Assembly: GCF_027568515.1 (NCBI RefSeq) | Contig: NZ_JANKZF010000001.1 | Coordinates: 434,001 to 498,000, forward strand | DNA length: 64,000 bases | Origin: Arthrobacter sp. HY1533 | GTDB lineage: Bacteria; Actinomycetota; Actinomycetes; Actinomycetales; Micrococcaceae | Direction of reading: 5' to 3' | Shown: positions 17,273 to 26,957 of the stretch, one piece after another | Position numbering within the stretch: position 1 is the stretch's first letter | Layout of the letters: each line of letters begins with the position of its first letter | Program-made: the position numbers and the translations under genes | Notes under the pieces: generated by a model | Told to the model about the DNA's origin: nothing | The model's database searches: none | What the model saw: the letters and a program-made list of their open reading frames with translations, nothing else

Positions 17273-20140
17273 ATGCAGATGACTCCCGCCAGCGCGCAAA
17301 TGATCGGCCGGGAAGCAGAGATGCAGGCCCTTCTGGCCTCCTTCGCGGACGCCGCCGACAGCAAGCCCCAGGCGGTCATCGTCGGCGGCGAGGCTGGGCT
17401 GGGCAAGACCCGGTTGCTGGATGAATTCCTGGCCGGCATTTCCGGCCAGGCCCGGATCGTCACGGGCCAGTGCGTGGACCTTGGCACGCTCGCGCCGCCC
17501 TATGCACCGCTGACTGGTGTGTTGCGCTCGCTCGCTGCGCAGATTGGGCTCGACACCGTGCTGGAGTATGCCGGACCAGGCCGTGACGCGCTTGCGCTGC
17601 TGCTGCCCGAGGCCGCCGTGGAACTCGAGGGCCTCCCCACCGCAAACAGGGTTCTGGAGGCTGTCAGCACGGTCTTTGAGCGGGCCAGCGCCACTCAGCC
17701 GGCCGTCGTCGTGATTGAGGACCTGCACTGGGCCGACGACGCCACCCTGACGGTCCTTCGCTTCATCCTGCGGGCCTTCAACGGCGGGCAGTTCCTGCTG
17801 GTCATGAGCTACCGCAGCGACGACATTCACAGGGGGCACCCGCTGCGGGACTTCCTGGCCGAGTCCGAACGCGGCCGCTATGCCAAGTCCATCCGGCTTG
17901 AGCGGCTGACCAAGGACCAAGTGCGCGCCCAGGTCGAGGCCATCACAGGCCAGGGCGCAGAGTACGAAGTCGTGGAGAGCGTTTTTGCGCGCAGCGAAGG
18001 AATACCGTTCTTCGTCGAGGAGTTGCTGGGGCTCGGTGACTGCAATGTGGCCGGCGACCTTCCAGCCACGCTGACGGAGCTGCTCCTGGCCCGGTATGAG
18101 CGCATGGCGGAACCGGTCCAGTACTTCCTGCGGGTTCTCGCCGCCGGCGGGGTATGTGTGCCGCACACCCAGGCACTGGCGGCCTATGACCGCTCCGTTG
18201 AGGAATTCGAATCCTCCGCCCGGGCGGCCCTTGGCGCCAACTTGCTCTTGCTGGACGGGCGTTCCTACGCCTTCCGCCATGCCCTGGTGCGCGAGGCCAT
18301 CCACGCCGACCTGCTGCCCGGGGAACGCACGCGCTTCCACACGCGGTACGCGCAGGCACTTGAATCGGCGGGCCCAGGACAGCTCAATGCGGTTGAAATT
18401 GCCTACCATTGGCACGCCGCCAGCGCCCAGCAGAAAACGTTCAAGGCATCCATTGCCGCCGTGGCCGAGGCTGAGCGCAGCTACGCGTATTCGACGGCGG
18501 CCCGCATGGGCGAGCGTGCCTTGGAACTCTGGGACCGGGTCGAGGATGCGCAGGAGTTGGCCGGCATGACGCGTCATGCGCTGATGGCCCGGACGGCCTG
18601 GGCGCACAACCAGGCCGGGGACGGTGAACGGTCCATTGCAGTCATCCGGCTGGCGGCCGCAGAGCCAGGCGTCGAAGGTCCAGAGCTGGCCCGGCTGCTG
18701 GCCGACCAGGCCCGCTACCTGGGCTTCAACGCCCAGCGGGGCTCGGCCGAGTTGCTGCTGCGGGCACTGGAACTGACTCCCCGCGGCAGCGACGACATGT
18801 TGCGGGCAGCGCTGCTGAACCACCTCGCAGCCCGGTACATGCTCCAGGCGCGACTCGCCGAAGCCATGGCTGTGGCCACCGAGGCCCTGGAACTGTCCAC
18901 TGCCACAGGGCACCGCAGCGAACAGTCCGTTGCCTTGAACCTGCGCGGAAGCTCGCGCGCCATGGCCGGGGACATTGCCGGTTGGCGCGCGGACCTCACG
19001 GCATCCAAGGAACTGGCACAGGGCAACACCGATGCCATGCTGCGGTTCCGGGTCAACTACTCAGACACCCTGTACCTGCTGGGCCTCTACGACGAGTCGA
19101 TCAGCATTGCCCAGGAGGGGATAGAGCAGGCGCGCAAACTGGGTGTGGAACGGACCACGGGCGCCATCCTGTCCTCGAACGCGGTGGAGCCCCTCTTTGC
19201 CAAGGGCGACTGGGAGAAAGCCAGCGCGCTCCTGGCCCGCAACTTGACCTTGTCCCCGCCAAGCTCCTTTCACGGCTACCTGCTGCGCTCCAAGATCTGG
19301 TCCACGCTTTGGGGCGGCAACAGCGCCGCGGCCGAGCAGCTGTTTCGCCAGTGGCAGCCGCTGCTGCGCGAACTTGCACAGGTGGAGGTCCAGTCAAGCC
19401 TGCCCCTGGCCATGCTTGCCGCGGAGCTGGCGTGGATGCGTGGGGACCTTGACACCGCGTGGCGGGAGGCGACGGTTTTGACCAGCCAGGACTTCCGCTC
19501 GCTGCCCGGCCATGACCTGCCGCTGCTGGCTGTCGCGGCCAGGGTGTTGGCTGCCCGGCGGGCCGCCGGGGCGGATCCCGAAACCGCGACTGAGCTGCAA
19601 ATGCGGGCCATTCTGGCGCGGGATGATTTTTGGCCGACCCACCCGGCGTGGGCAGCCTTGTTCGAGGCGGAACTTGGCGGCGAAGGTGGCACGGGGACCG
19701 ATCCGGATGCCTGGCACGTTGCCGTGCAACGAAGCGGGGCCCTGCCCGCCCACCTGCGCGGCTATGTTTCATTCCGGCTGGGCCAGGCGGAGCACGCGGC
19801 GGGCAACAGGCCCGGGGCCGTGGCGGCGTTGCTGGCCGCACGGGATGGCGCGGACAAGCTGGGCGCCGGGCTTGTTGTGGCGCTGGTGCGGGACTTCGCG
19901 GGCAGGACCGGGCTGAGCCTCACTGGCCCCAGCCTCCGCCCCAACACCATGGAGCTGACGGCACGCGAGTCGCAGGTTCTGGGCCTGGTCGCCGATGGCC
20001 TGAGCAACAAGGAGATTGGCACGCAACTGTTCATCAGCGCCAAGACCGTCAGCGTCCACGTCTCGGCCATCATGCGCAAGCTCGACGCCGGAAGCCGCAC
20101 CGAGGCCGCCAAGCACGCCAGGGCCACCAGCGGGCTGTAG
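17273..20140 (+). CDS. LuxR-family regulator with N-terminal AAA/NTPase domain (LAL type)
   Basis: 955 residues from ATG 17273; the frame is open upstream, but the protein naturally begins just before the MIGREAEMQALL motif. The ATPase domain has Walker A GGEAGLGKTRL at about residue 40 and Walker B VVVIEDLHWAD at about 150. A long helical, TPR-like middle region (about 350-870) follows. The last 65 residues are a GerE/LuxR HTH: LTARESQVLGLVADGLSNKE then LFISAKTVSVHVSAIMRKL. These STAND-like regulators couple ligand or protein sensing to activation of metabolic operons; the signal and targets are unknown. No partner operon is adjacent, the next gene being the convergent sigma factor. Confidence 0.9.
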   Translation: MQMTPASAQMIGREAEMQALLASFADAADSKPQAVIVGGEAGLGKTRLLDEFLAGISGQARIVTGQCVDLGTLAPPYAPLTGVLRSLAAQIGLDTVLEYAGPGRDALALLLPEAAVELEGLPTANRVLEAVSTVFERASATQPAVVVIEDLHWADDATLTVLRFILRAFNGGQFLLVMSYRSDDIHRGHPLRDFLAESERGRYAKSIRLERLTKDQVRAQVEAITGQGAEYEVVESVFARSEGIPFFVEELLGLGDCNVAGDLPATLTELLLARYERMAEPVQYFLRVLAAGGVCVPHTQALAAYDRSVEEFESSARAALGANLLLLDGRSYAFRHALVREAIHADLLPGERTRFHTRYAQALESAGPGQLNAVEIAYHWHAASAQQKTFKASIAAVAEAERSYAYSTAARMGERALELWDRVEDAQELAGMTRHALMARTAWAHNQAGDGERSIAVIRLAAAEPGVEGPELARLLADQARYLGFNAQRGSAELLLRALELTPRGSDDMLRAALLNHLAARYMLQARLAEAMAVATEALELSTATGHRSEQSVALNLRGSSRAMAGDIAGWRADLTASKELAQGNTDAMLRFRVNYSDTLYLLGLYDESISIAQEGIEQARKLGVERTTGAILSSNAVEPLFAKGDWEKASALLARNLTLSPPSSFHGYLLRSKIWSTLWGGNSAAAEQLFRQWQPLLRELAQVEVQSSLPLAMLAAELAWMRGDLDTAWREATVLTSQDFRSLPGHDLPLLAVAARVLAARRAAGADPETATELQMRAILARDDFWPTHPAWAALFEAELGGEGGTGTDPDAWHVAVQRSGALPAHLRGYVSFRLGQAEHAAGNRPGAVAALLAARDGADKLGAGLVVALVRDFAGRTGLSLTGPSLRPNTMELTARESQVLGLVADGLSNKEIGTQLFISAKTVSVHVSAIMRKLDAGSRTEAAKHARATSGL

Positions 20141-20168
20141 CCGCCTCAGCCCGGCGCGTTTGGACAAC

Positions 20169-20203
20169 AAAAAGCGGGCCCCAACAAAAGTTGGGGCCCG
20201 CTT
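20169..20203 (-). terminator. Terminator of the primary sigma factor gene
   Basis: A perfect 14 bp stem (20172-20185 with 20190-20203) closes an AAAA loop. On the minus strand it is followed by a T-run, so it serves the sigma gene; on the plus strand it may also stop the LuxR-type gene. Confidence 0.85.
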
Positions 20204-20212
20204 CCCTTGTGC

Positions 20213-21466
20213 CTAGTCCAGGTAGTCGCGCAGGACCTGTGAGCGCGAGGGGTGGCGCAGCTTGGACATGGTCTTGGATTCGATCTGGCGGATGCGCTCA
20301 CGCGTAACGCCGTAGACCTTGCCAATTTCGTCTAAAGTCTTCGGCTGGCCGTCGGTCAGGCCGAAGCGCATGGCAACCACGCCTGCTTCACGCTCGGACA
20401 GCGTGTCCAGGACGGAGTGGAGCTGCTCCTGCAGCAGGGTGAAGGAGACGGCGTCGGCGGGGACAACTGCCTCGGAGTCCTCGATCAGGTCACCGAATTC
20501 GGAGTCGCCGTCCTCACCCAGGGGGGTGTGGAGCGAGATGGGCTCGCGGCCGTACTTCTGGACCTCAACGACCTTTTCCGGGGTCATGTCCAATTCCTTG
20601 GCCAGTTCTTCCGGTGTTGGTTCGCGGCCCAGGTCCTGGAGCATCTGGCGCTGGACGCGGGCCAGCTTGTTGATGACTTCCACCATGTGCACGGGGATGC
20701 GGATGGTGCGGGCCTGGTCTGCCATGGCGCGGGTGATGGCCTGGCGGATCCACCACGTTGCGTAGGTGGAGAACTTGAAGCCCTTGGTGTAGTCGAACTT
20801 CTCGACGGCGCGGATCAGGCCCAGGTTGCCTTCCTGGATGAGGTCCAGGAACAGCATGCCGCGGCCGGTGTAGCGCTTGGCCAGTGAGACCACAAGGCGC
20901 AGGTTGGCCTCGAGCAGGTGGTTCTTGGCGATCTTGCCGTCGTGGACAATGCGCTCGAGGTCGCGCTTGAGCTGCGGTTCCATGGAGGCAGCCGAGGTTT
21001 CAAGCTTCTCGTGGGCGAACAGGCCGGCCTCGATGCGGAGCGCCAGGTCGACTTCCTGCTCGGCGTTGAGCAGGGCGACCTTGCCGATCTGCTTCAGGTA
21101 GTCCTTGACGGGGTCGGCGGTGGCACCGGCGGACATGACCTGCTGGACGGGGGCGTCGTCGTCGTCGGAGTCCGAGTAGACAAATCCGGTGCCGGTGGCC
21201 ACGGGGACCTCGGCGGCGGGCTCCTCGTGGTCTTCTTCCACGACGGCGTTCTCACCGGTGGGCTCGTCCTCGGCGGGGGCAGCCTTGCCGCGCTTGGCGG
21301 CGGGCTTCTTGGCAACGGGTGCAACCTCGCCGGCTGCTGCGGCAGCCTTCTTCGCGGCTATTGTCGCGGCACGCTTCTGTGCGGTCGTCAGAGGCACGGT
21401 GGCATCCAATGCGGGATCCTCAATCTCCTTGGACGTGGAGACTTTGCTCTTGGCAGTAGCAGACAC
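20213..21466 (-). CDS. sigA: Primary RNA polymerase sigma factor (RpoD/HrdB/SigA)
   Basis: 417 residues. The N-terminal 130 are low-complexity Ala/Lys/Glu-rich and acidic. Region 1.2 starts at [17 protein letters not shown]. Region 2 contains [19 protein letters not shown] and the -10 recognition helix [17 protein letters not shown]. Region 4.2 ends [19 protein letters not shown]. This is the housekeeping sigma factor. The start is GTG with an AGAAAGG site 7 nt upstream. The DUF4192 gene lies behind it on the same strand. Confidence 0.95.
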   Translation of the reverse strand: MSATAKSKVSTSKEIEDPALDATVPLTTAQKRAATIAAKKAAAAAGEVAPVAKKPAAKRGKAAPAEDEPTGENAVVEEDHEEPAAEVPVATGTGFVYSDSDDDDAPVQQVMSAGATADPVKDYLKQIGKVALLNAEQEVDLALRIEAGLFAHEKLETSAASMEPQLKRDLERIVHDGKIAKNHLLEANLRLVVSLAKRYTGRGMLFLDLIQEGNLGLIRAVEKFDYTKGFKFSTYATWWIRQAITRAMADQARTIRIPVHMVEVINKLARVQRQMLQDLGREPTPEELAKELDMTPEKVVEVQKYGREPISLHTPLGEDGDSEFGDLIEDSEAVVPADAVSFTLLQEQLHSVLDTLSEREAGVVAMRFGLTDGQPKTLDEIGKVYGVTRERIRQIESKTMSKLRHPSRSQVLRDYLD

Positions 21467-21780
21467 AGAAAACCTTTCTTACGGCGGTCTGTGGAGTTAC
21501 CTTCGGGCAACACCACTATGACCCTGTCAAGTCCATGTTGCTTGGCGCATCACATCCGCTTGGAGGGTCACAGGGTACAACTCCCTGCGCGGCGGCGTTG
21601 TTCCCGCCACCCTGGAAACTTTTGCTTCCAGCCGCTCTTGCCCAAACATTGTCAATGCATCAACACGGACCCAACCGGGTCTCGGCTTTAAGTGTCTCAC
21701 GATTTGCCGCAGCACATTGCCTTTCTGGCCGCAAGGGTGCGTCCGTGTGCAGTATGTCTCATTGTGCCCCGCCGGGGCCC
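21467..21780 (-). other. Upstream region of the sigma factor gene (314 bp without a gene)
   Basis: Two TTGACA hexamers occur on the minus strand (21525-21530 and 21650-21655), but neither has a TANNNT hexamer at 16-18 nt. No hairpin with a T-run was found. The region probably holds the sigA promoter and leader, but I cannot place it. Confidence 0.4.
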
Positions 21781-23073
21781 CTATGCCGCCTGGCCGGGAG
21801 CCTTCCCCCGGCCTTCCCCTCCTTCTGCGTTGCCGTGTCCATGCCACGCGGTGCGGGGATCCTTGGCGCATTCGGCAATGTAGCCCACGGCCAGCAATTG
21901 GTCCAGCAGGCCGGCGAGCTTGTACCCGGGCTGGCTGGCCTGGCAGGCCTGGAAGTAGTGCCCGGCCCAGGTGCCCCGGCCCTTGCACCACTGGATCCAG
22001 CCTAGGATGCACAGCACCGGCGCCCTGTCCCGCCCCTCCGTGGAGCGGGCCAAGAATTGCAGCAGCGGTTCGGCGCGGTCCAGCCTGCCCCAGTCCGGTC
22101 CGGCAGTGGCCGTGCGCCTTTTCCTGCCGGAGAGGTCGCCAACCAGGATGTTGGTGAAGTCATGCACGGCCGCCAACACAGTCTTCTCCCCCGCCCCTTC
22201 CAGGGTGACGGGGCAACAGGCCGCCTGGTTGCCGCCGTACCAGTTGGCCGGCACCAGCACATCCAGCGGGTCAGGCTGCAGCAGCCCCAGTCCGGCGGCA
22301 CCCATGAGCGCGTGCTGGGGCGTGGTGGCCAGCGCCACCATGACGGCGTCGCGCACGTTCACGTCCCCGAGGCTGGCCAGCAGGTATGCGGCCATCGACT
22401 TGTCGGGCGTCTTGGGCCACCCGGACAGGCTGTGCTCCCAGGCCGAGAGCGTGGCGGACATTTGGTTCAGGCCCGAACCAAATGCGGCGAGTTCATCCCG
22501 CAGCCCGTCGCCGGCCGCCCGCACGGCCCCGGCGAATTCGAGGTCCACGGGGGTGGTCAGCTCCCTGATTTGTTGCCGGGGCGGCTCGCGAACCATGCTT
22601 CCGCGGTAGATGAATTCGGCGTTGACAAAGCTTTCCCTGATGCTGGCTATGTCCTTGCCGGGCCAGGGGCAGCATTCGGCCGCCGTGCATTGGATGCTGC
22701 GCCAGTGGCCGGGCCCCACATACCAGGCGTCACGAACCGGCAGCCCGTGCAGGGCCAGTGCCTCGCCCAGCTCCCGAAACAGCCCGGCATGGGGCAGCGC
22801 TCCGGGATCCGTCCAGTCTTCCCTGCCGAAGATGGCCACGAGGCAGCCGTCGGAGCCAGGGTCGCTGGCCAGCTGGGAGGATGCCACCTCGGCCAGGCGG
22901 GCAGCTTCGCCGCCGTCCTCCGGCAGGTCCAGGCGCATGGTGGCCCGCAGCATTTTGCCCGCCATCCCAATGCAGACAACGCTGGCCTCGGGCCAGTACC
23001 CCATGGTGTGGGGTATGAATGCCAGCAGGTCCTCGCCGGCACTGACTCTGATCTTGTCTATTTGCTCCTTCAT
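21781..23073 (-). CDS. DUF4192 family protein
   Basis: 430 residues. The N-terminus IRVSAGEDLLAFIPHTMGYWPEASVVCIGM matches the start of the DUF4192 family, a soluble actinobacterial family of unknown function with a highly conserved LLA-x-IP-x-x-GY-x-P motif. A second conserved segment, DAWYVGPGHWRSIQCTAAEC, is at about residues 112-131, and an Ala/Trp-rich helical C-terminus follows. No signal peptide or membrane segment. It commonly neighbours sigA in Micrococcales, as here, but no mechanism can be inferred. Confidence 0.85.
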   Translation of the reverse strand: MKEQIDKIRVSAGEDLLAFIPHTMGYWPEASVVCIGMAGKMLRATMRLDLPEDGGEAARLAEVASSQLASDPGSDGCLVAIFGREDWTDPGALPHAGLFRELGEALALHGLPVRDAWYVGPGHWRSIQCTAAECCPWPGKDIASIRESFVNAEFIYRGSMVREPPRQQIRELTTPVDLEFAGAVRAAGDGLRDELAAFGSGLNQMSATLSAWEHSLSGWPKTPDKSMAAYLLASLGDVNVRDAVMVALATTPQHALMGAAGLGLLQPDPLDVLVPANWYGGNQAACCPVTLEGAGEKTVLAAVHDFTNILVGDLSGRKRRTATAGPDWGRLDRAEPLLQFLARSTEGRDRAPVLCILGWIQWCKGRGTWAGHYFQACQASQPGYKLAGLLDQLLAVGYIAECAKDPRTAWHGHGNAEGGEGRGKAPGQAA

Positions 23074-23209
23074 GCCTCAAGGCTGGCGCGGCCAAGGCGC
23101 CCGGGAAAGGGCAATTGCCGGCAATGGGCAAATCTGTGGATATCAGGGTCCCGCATCGGCATGAATGGCGGGGGAAATTTTCTGTCCACAGGCGGCGGGA
23201 GGCCGCGTG

Positions 23210-24568
23210 TCAGTCCTTGCGGGGCCTGCGGCGGTCCCGCTCCTCTGCCTTGAACTGCAGCCGCCGGCGGCGGTTGTCGGCCAGCACCGAACGCAGCGGC
23301 GGCACAATTTCGCCGCGTTCGGCCATGGTGCGCCGCACCTTCCGCCGGGTGGCAACGACGGCAACAATGCCGATCCCCAGGACTAGGAATTGGAAGGAGA
23401 AGGCAACGCGGAAGGCATCCAGGGAGTAGAGGCCGTCCTGCGAAAAGCCAATGTTGTTCAGCAGGTCCAGCAGGAGCCCCACGATGTACATGGTCACGAG
23501 CGCCGCCGCGAAACCGCCCACGTTGACGATTCCGGTGGCCGTGCCGATCCGGTGCGAGGGGTTGAACGTCCTGGCGAAGTCAAAGCCGATCATTGACGCG
23601 GGCCCGCCAATGGCCAGGACCAGGATGAGCACCACGAGCAGCCAGACGGGCGACGGTCCGGAGTGCAGGATCACGGCCAGCCACGCGGCGGCAATGGAAA
23701 GGGAAACTGCCAGCACCATGGTGGAGCGGCGCAGCGGATGGCGCCCCACCCAACTGCCCAGGAACGGGCCGCAGACAATGCCGACCACCACAAAAAGGCT
23801 CAGGAGAACGCTTGCGGTGCCCGTGTCCAGGCCCTGTCCGGACACCAGGAACGGATAGCCCCACGTGAGCACAAAAACGGTGCCGGAAAATTGGGTGGCA
23901 AAGTGGCTCCACATGCCCAGCCGGGTTCCGGGCTGCCGCCAGGCGGTGGTGAGGTTGGCCGCCGTCTCCTTCATGCCCGGGTGCCGCACCGGCGGCGTGG
24001 TCCCGGCCGGGGCGTTGCGGACCAGGGCGGCCGAGAGCACACAGGCCAGGACGCCCAATCCGGCCAGACCCACAAAGGCCTGGCTCCAGCCGGCGGTGTG
24101 CAGCACCCAGGCGAACGGTGCGAGGCTGATGAGCTGGCCGAACTGGCCCAGCTGGCCCGTGAGCTGGGTCAGCACGGGTACGCGGCGGGCGGGGAACCAC
24201 AAGGGTATGAGGCGGATGACGGCGATAAAGGTCATGGCGTCACCGGCGCCCACAAATATCCGCCCGGTGACCCCGGCCGGCACGGACTCGGCAGCGGCCA
24301 GTTGCAGCTGGCCCACAGCCATGAGCGCGGCCCCCGTGGCGATCATGATCCGCGGGCCGAAGCGGTCCACCAGCACGCCCACGGGGATTTGCAGGGCCGC
24401 ATAGACCACAAGCTGGATGACTGTGAAGGCGGACAGTGCCGAGGCGGTGGCGTCAAAGCGTTCGGTGGCAACCAGGCCGGCCACCCCGAAGGAGGTCCTG
24501 TGCGTGATGGCCGTCAGGTAGGCGAAAACACCGATTCCCCAGACAAGCCATGCGCGTTTGCTATCCAC
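23210..24568 (-). CDS. MFS transporter
   Basis: 452 residues with about 12 hydrophobic helices and the MFS loop motif VDRFGPR after helix 2. The N-terminus WLVWGIGVFAYLTAITHRTSFGVAG and GRIFVGAGDAMTFIAVIRLIPLWFP resemble the anion/nitrate-type branch of MFS, but substrate cannot be told. The C-terminal cytoplasmic tail is very basic. GTG start; TAGGCT at 24575-24580 lies exactly 6 nt upstream, so probably leaderless. Confidence 0.88.
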   Translation of the reverse strand: MDSKRAWLVWGIGVFAYLTAITHRTSFGVAGLVATERFDATASALSAFTVIQLVVYAALQIPVGVLVDRFGPRIMIATGAALMAVGQLQLAAAESVPAGVTGRIFVGAGDAMTFIAVIRLIPLWFPARRVPVLTQLTGQLGQFGQLISLAPFAWVLHTAGWSQAFVGLAGLGVLACVLSAALVRNAPAGTTPPVRHPGMKETAANLTTAWRQPGTRLGMWSHFATQFSGTVFVLTWGYPFLVSGQGLDTGTASVLLSLFVVVGIVCGPFLGSWVGRHPLRRSTMVLAVSLSIAAAWLAVILHSGPSPVWLLVVLILVLAIGGPASMIGFDFARTFNPSHRIGTATGIVNVGGFAAALVTMYIVGLLLDLLNNIGFSQDGLYSLDAFRVAFSFQFLVLGIGIVAVVATRRKVRRTMAERGEIVPPLRSVLADNRRRRLQFKAEERDRRRPRKD

Positions 24569-24624
24569 CCAACCAGCCTATGCCAGAGGCGCTGCGCCCA
24601 AGCCGCAATCCGACATGAACCCCG

Positions 24625-25578
24625 TCACGGAAGGATCTCGGGGTCCCCCGGGCCCCTGCTGGCCAGGTACGCCTCCACGGCGGCACCGAGCTCGTCGGCA
24701 CCGGGCAGTTCGTCGTTCTCACCTGCCAGCAGGGAGCGGCGGGCGGTGCCGTCCGTGTGCTCGTCATATTGCTTTTCCAGGTTGGTCACCACGGTGGCCA
24801 CCTCCGCGGAACCCTCAACCTGTTCGGTGATCTGGCGTTCCACGGCCCGGCCGGTTTCGCGGAGCCTTTCACTGGGCAGCATGAGTGAGGCTGCCGCGCC
24901 CAGGAACTCAAGGCCGGCGACGGCGGCAGGCGGGTACTCGGCGTCGGACAGGTAGTGCGGCACGTGGATGGCGTAGCCCACCACATTGCGGCCCGCGGCG
25001 TCGAGCTTGTATTCGAGCAGGTGCCCCACGGCGGAGGGAATCTCCAAGGTGGTCTTCCAGGCCGAGATGCCCTCGATGAGGTCGGGCCGGTTGCCGTGGA
25101 CGGTGGCGCCAATGGGGCGCGTGTGCGGCACCGGCATGGGCACCGAATGCACCCAGGCAACCAGGTTCACGTCAAAGCGCTCCACGAGTCCCAGCACGGC
25201 AAGGCTGAAGCGCTCCCACTGCAGGTCAGGCTCGCTGCCGCGCAAGTACAGGAACGGGGTGCCGAGCGCATCGACCATGCGGTAGAGCACGAGCGAGGGG
25301 GCCTTGTAGTCGCTGAGGCGGTCCTCGGAGAAGGTGATGCGGGGCCGGCGGGAGCGGTAGTCAATGAGCTGGTCAATGTCGAAAATGGCCAGCGGCTCCC
25401 CCTCCAGCTCGTCAACGAGTTCGGCGGAAATCTGCGAGACCACGTGGCCGGCGTCGGAAAATCCGGTGAAGGACATCAGCAGGTTGCTGCCGGAAAGGTC
25501 TTCCGCGGCGATCAGCTCTTCATTGAGGACGTACAGGGACTCGGGGTCTTGGAACGGGGTGTACTCGGTGAATGTCAT
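24625..25578 (-). CDS. PAC2 family protein (proteasome assembly chaperone-like)
   Basis: 317 residues; ATG 25578 follows GAGGAAA. The frame is open far upstream, but that extension is the shadow of gcvT. Conserved PAC2 features include MSFTGFSDAGHVVSQ near residue 38, a DIDQLIDYRSRRP segment around 70-80 and the VGYAIHVPHYLS motif around 210. The family resembles eukaryotic proteasome assembly chaperones and is conserved in actinobacteria; its function is unknown. It lies 140 nt behind gcvT on the same strand, with a long-range stem in its leader. Confidence 0.85.
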   Translation of the reverse strand: MTFTEYTPFQDPESLYVLNEELIAAEDLSGSNLLMSFTGFSDAGHVVSQISAELVDELEGEPLAIFDIDQLIDYRSRRPRITFSEDRLSDYKAPSLVLYRMVDALGTPFLYLRGSEPDLQWERFSLAVLGLVERFDVNLVAWVHSVPMPVPHTRPIGATVHGNRPDLIEGISAWKTTLEIPSAVGHLLEYKLDAAGRNVVGYAIHVPHYLSDAEYPPAAVAGLEFLGAAASLMLPSERLRETGRAVERQITEQVEGSAEVATVVTNLEKQYDEHTDGTARRSLLAGENDELPGADELGAAVEAYLASRGPGDPEILP

Positions 25579-25612
25579 CGTTTTCCTCAGCAGCTTGTTT
25601 CTCTGCACAGCA

Positions 25613-25688
25613 CAACACCGCAGGCACCTCGAACATTCCGGCGCCCGGCGATGGCGCGGCCGGCGTGTCCGATCCGCCTGCGGTGTTG
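25613..25688 (-). other. Long-range stem in the leader between gcvT and the PAC2 gene
   Basis: A perfect 13 bp inverted repeat (25613-25625 with 25676-25688; arm CAACACCGCAGGC) encloses 50 nt that itself contains GC-rich complementary pieces. It lies 35 nt upstream of the PAC2 start and 31 nt after the gcvT stop. No T-run follows, so it is not a classical terminator. Confidence 0.45.
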
Positions 25689-25718
25689 AAAGTTGGTGTT
25701 GTTGCGGCGCCCGTCGGG

Positions 25719-26852
25719 CTAGCCCTTGACGTTGACCTGCACGAACGGGGGCTTGACCACCGTGACGCCAAGGCGGCGGCCCCGGATGTCCAGGGCCAGG
25801 TCCTGGCCCAGCTGCACGGCCGGATCCACGAGGGCAAGGGCGACGCCGTTGCCCAGGGTGGGCGAGAACGTCCCGGACGTGGTCCGGCCAACCTCGTTGC
25901 CCTCGGCATCCAGCACGGCGACGTCGGCACGCGGCACGCCGCGCCCCGTGGCCAGCAGGCCCACGGACTTGCGGGGTGCACCCGCGGCCTTCTGCGCCGT
26001 GAGCGCCTCCTTGCCCCAGAAGGCTTCCTTCTTCCAGCCCACGGCCCAGCCCACGCCCGCCTCGACGGGGGTGATGTCGGTGGACAGCTCGTGGCCGTGC
26101 AGGGCGTAGCCCATTTCGGTGCGCAGGGTGTCGCGGGCGCCCAGGCCGGCTGCGCGTCCACCGGTTTCCTCGACCGCAGCGGCGAGTGCCTCCCAGACGG
26201 TCGCTGAGTCCGCCCAGGTGGGCACAACCTCGTAGCCAAGCTCGCCCGTGTAGCCGGTGCGGCACACGGTCAGGGCAATCTCGGAACCGCCCAGGGAGAC
26301 GGTGGCATCCACGAAGGACATGTAGTCGGCCGGCTGCGGCAGGCCAACTGCCTCCATGACGGCGTTGGCCAGCGGGCCCTGGACGGCAAAGACGGCAAAG
26401 TCGCGGTGCAGGTTTTCAATCTCGACGCCGGACCCTTCCGCCTCGCGTGCGGCCTCCAAGGCTGCAACGACGGCCGCGGTGTTGGCGGCGTTGGGGATGA
26501 GGAACAGCTCGGTTTCGGAGCGCAGGTAGGCAATGAGGTCATCTGTGACAGTGCCCGTCTCGGTCAGGGCCAGGGTGTACTGGGCGCTGCCGGGGGCGAT
26601 CCGGCCGAGGTCGTTGGAGAGGCAGCGGTTGGCGAAGTCCAGGGCGCCTTCGCCGCGGATTGCCGCCTTGCCCAGGTGGGAAACGTCAAAAAGGCCAACC
26701 GCGGTGCGCACTGCCGTGTGCTCGGCAACCACGCCGCCGCCGTCGTACTGCAGCGGCATCAGCCAGCCGCCGAATTCTGCCATCTTCGCGCCGCGGCCAA
26801 CGTGCCACTCGTGAAGCGGCCCTTGCAGGAGGTCTTCGGTGTTTTCACTCAT
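25719..26852 (-). CDS. gcvT: Aminomethyltransferase, glycine cleavage system T protein
   Basis: 377 residues, normal length. It takes the aminomethyl group from lipoylated GcvH to tetrahydrofolate, releasing ammonia and methylene-THF. Seen: [15 protein letters not shown] at about residue 24, [11 protein letters not shown] at about 51, [10 protein letters not shown] at about 195 and [17 protein letters not shown] near 232. No gcvP or gcvH is nearby, so the other subunits are encoded elsewhere. TACCGT at 26860-26865 lies 7 nt before ATG, suggesting a leaderless transcript and leaving no room for a glycine riboswitch. Confidence 0.93.
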   Translation of the reverse strand: MSENTEDLLQGPLHEWHVGRGAKMAEFGGWLMPLQYDGGGVVAEHTAVRTAVGLFDVSHLGKAAIRGEGALDFANRCLSNDLGRIAPGSAQYTLALTETGTVTDDLIAYLRSETELFLIPNAANTAAVVAALEAAREAEGSGVEIENLHRDFAVFAVQGPLANAVMEAVGLPQPADYMSFVDATVSLGGSEIALTVCRTGYTGELGYEVVPTWADSATVWEALAAAVEETGGRAAGLGARDTLRTEMGYALHGHELSTDITPVEAGVGWAVGWKKEAFWGKEALTAQKAAGAPRKSVGLLATGRGVPRADVAVLDAEGNEVGRTTSGTFSPTLGNGVALALVDPAVQLGQDLALDIRGRRLGVTVVKPPFVQVNVKG

Positions 26853-26957
26853 GGCTCATACGGTACCGCAGCAGGGGCGGGCGGCAGGATGAAAGGGGAT
26901 ACGATCGAAACGCGGCAATACCCGTTCACCAACACCAAAAGTGAGGACAGTATTTCA

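Noticed and set aside
21467-21780. Promoter for sigA from two TTGACA hexamers
   Set aside because: Neither has a TANNNT hexamer at 16-18 nt, so I list the region as undetermined.
26889-26957. Upstream ATG start for pepA
   Set aside because: It would add a charged, unconserved stretch, and the GTG at 26958 has a GAGGA site at suitable distance.
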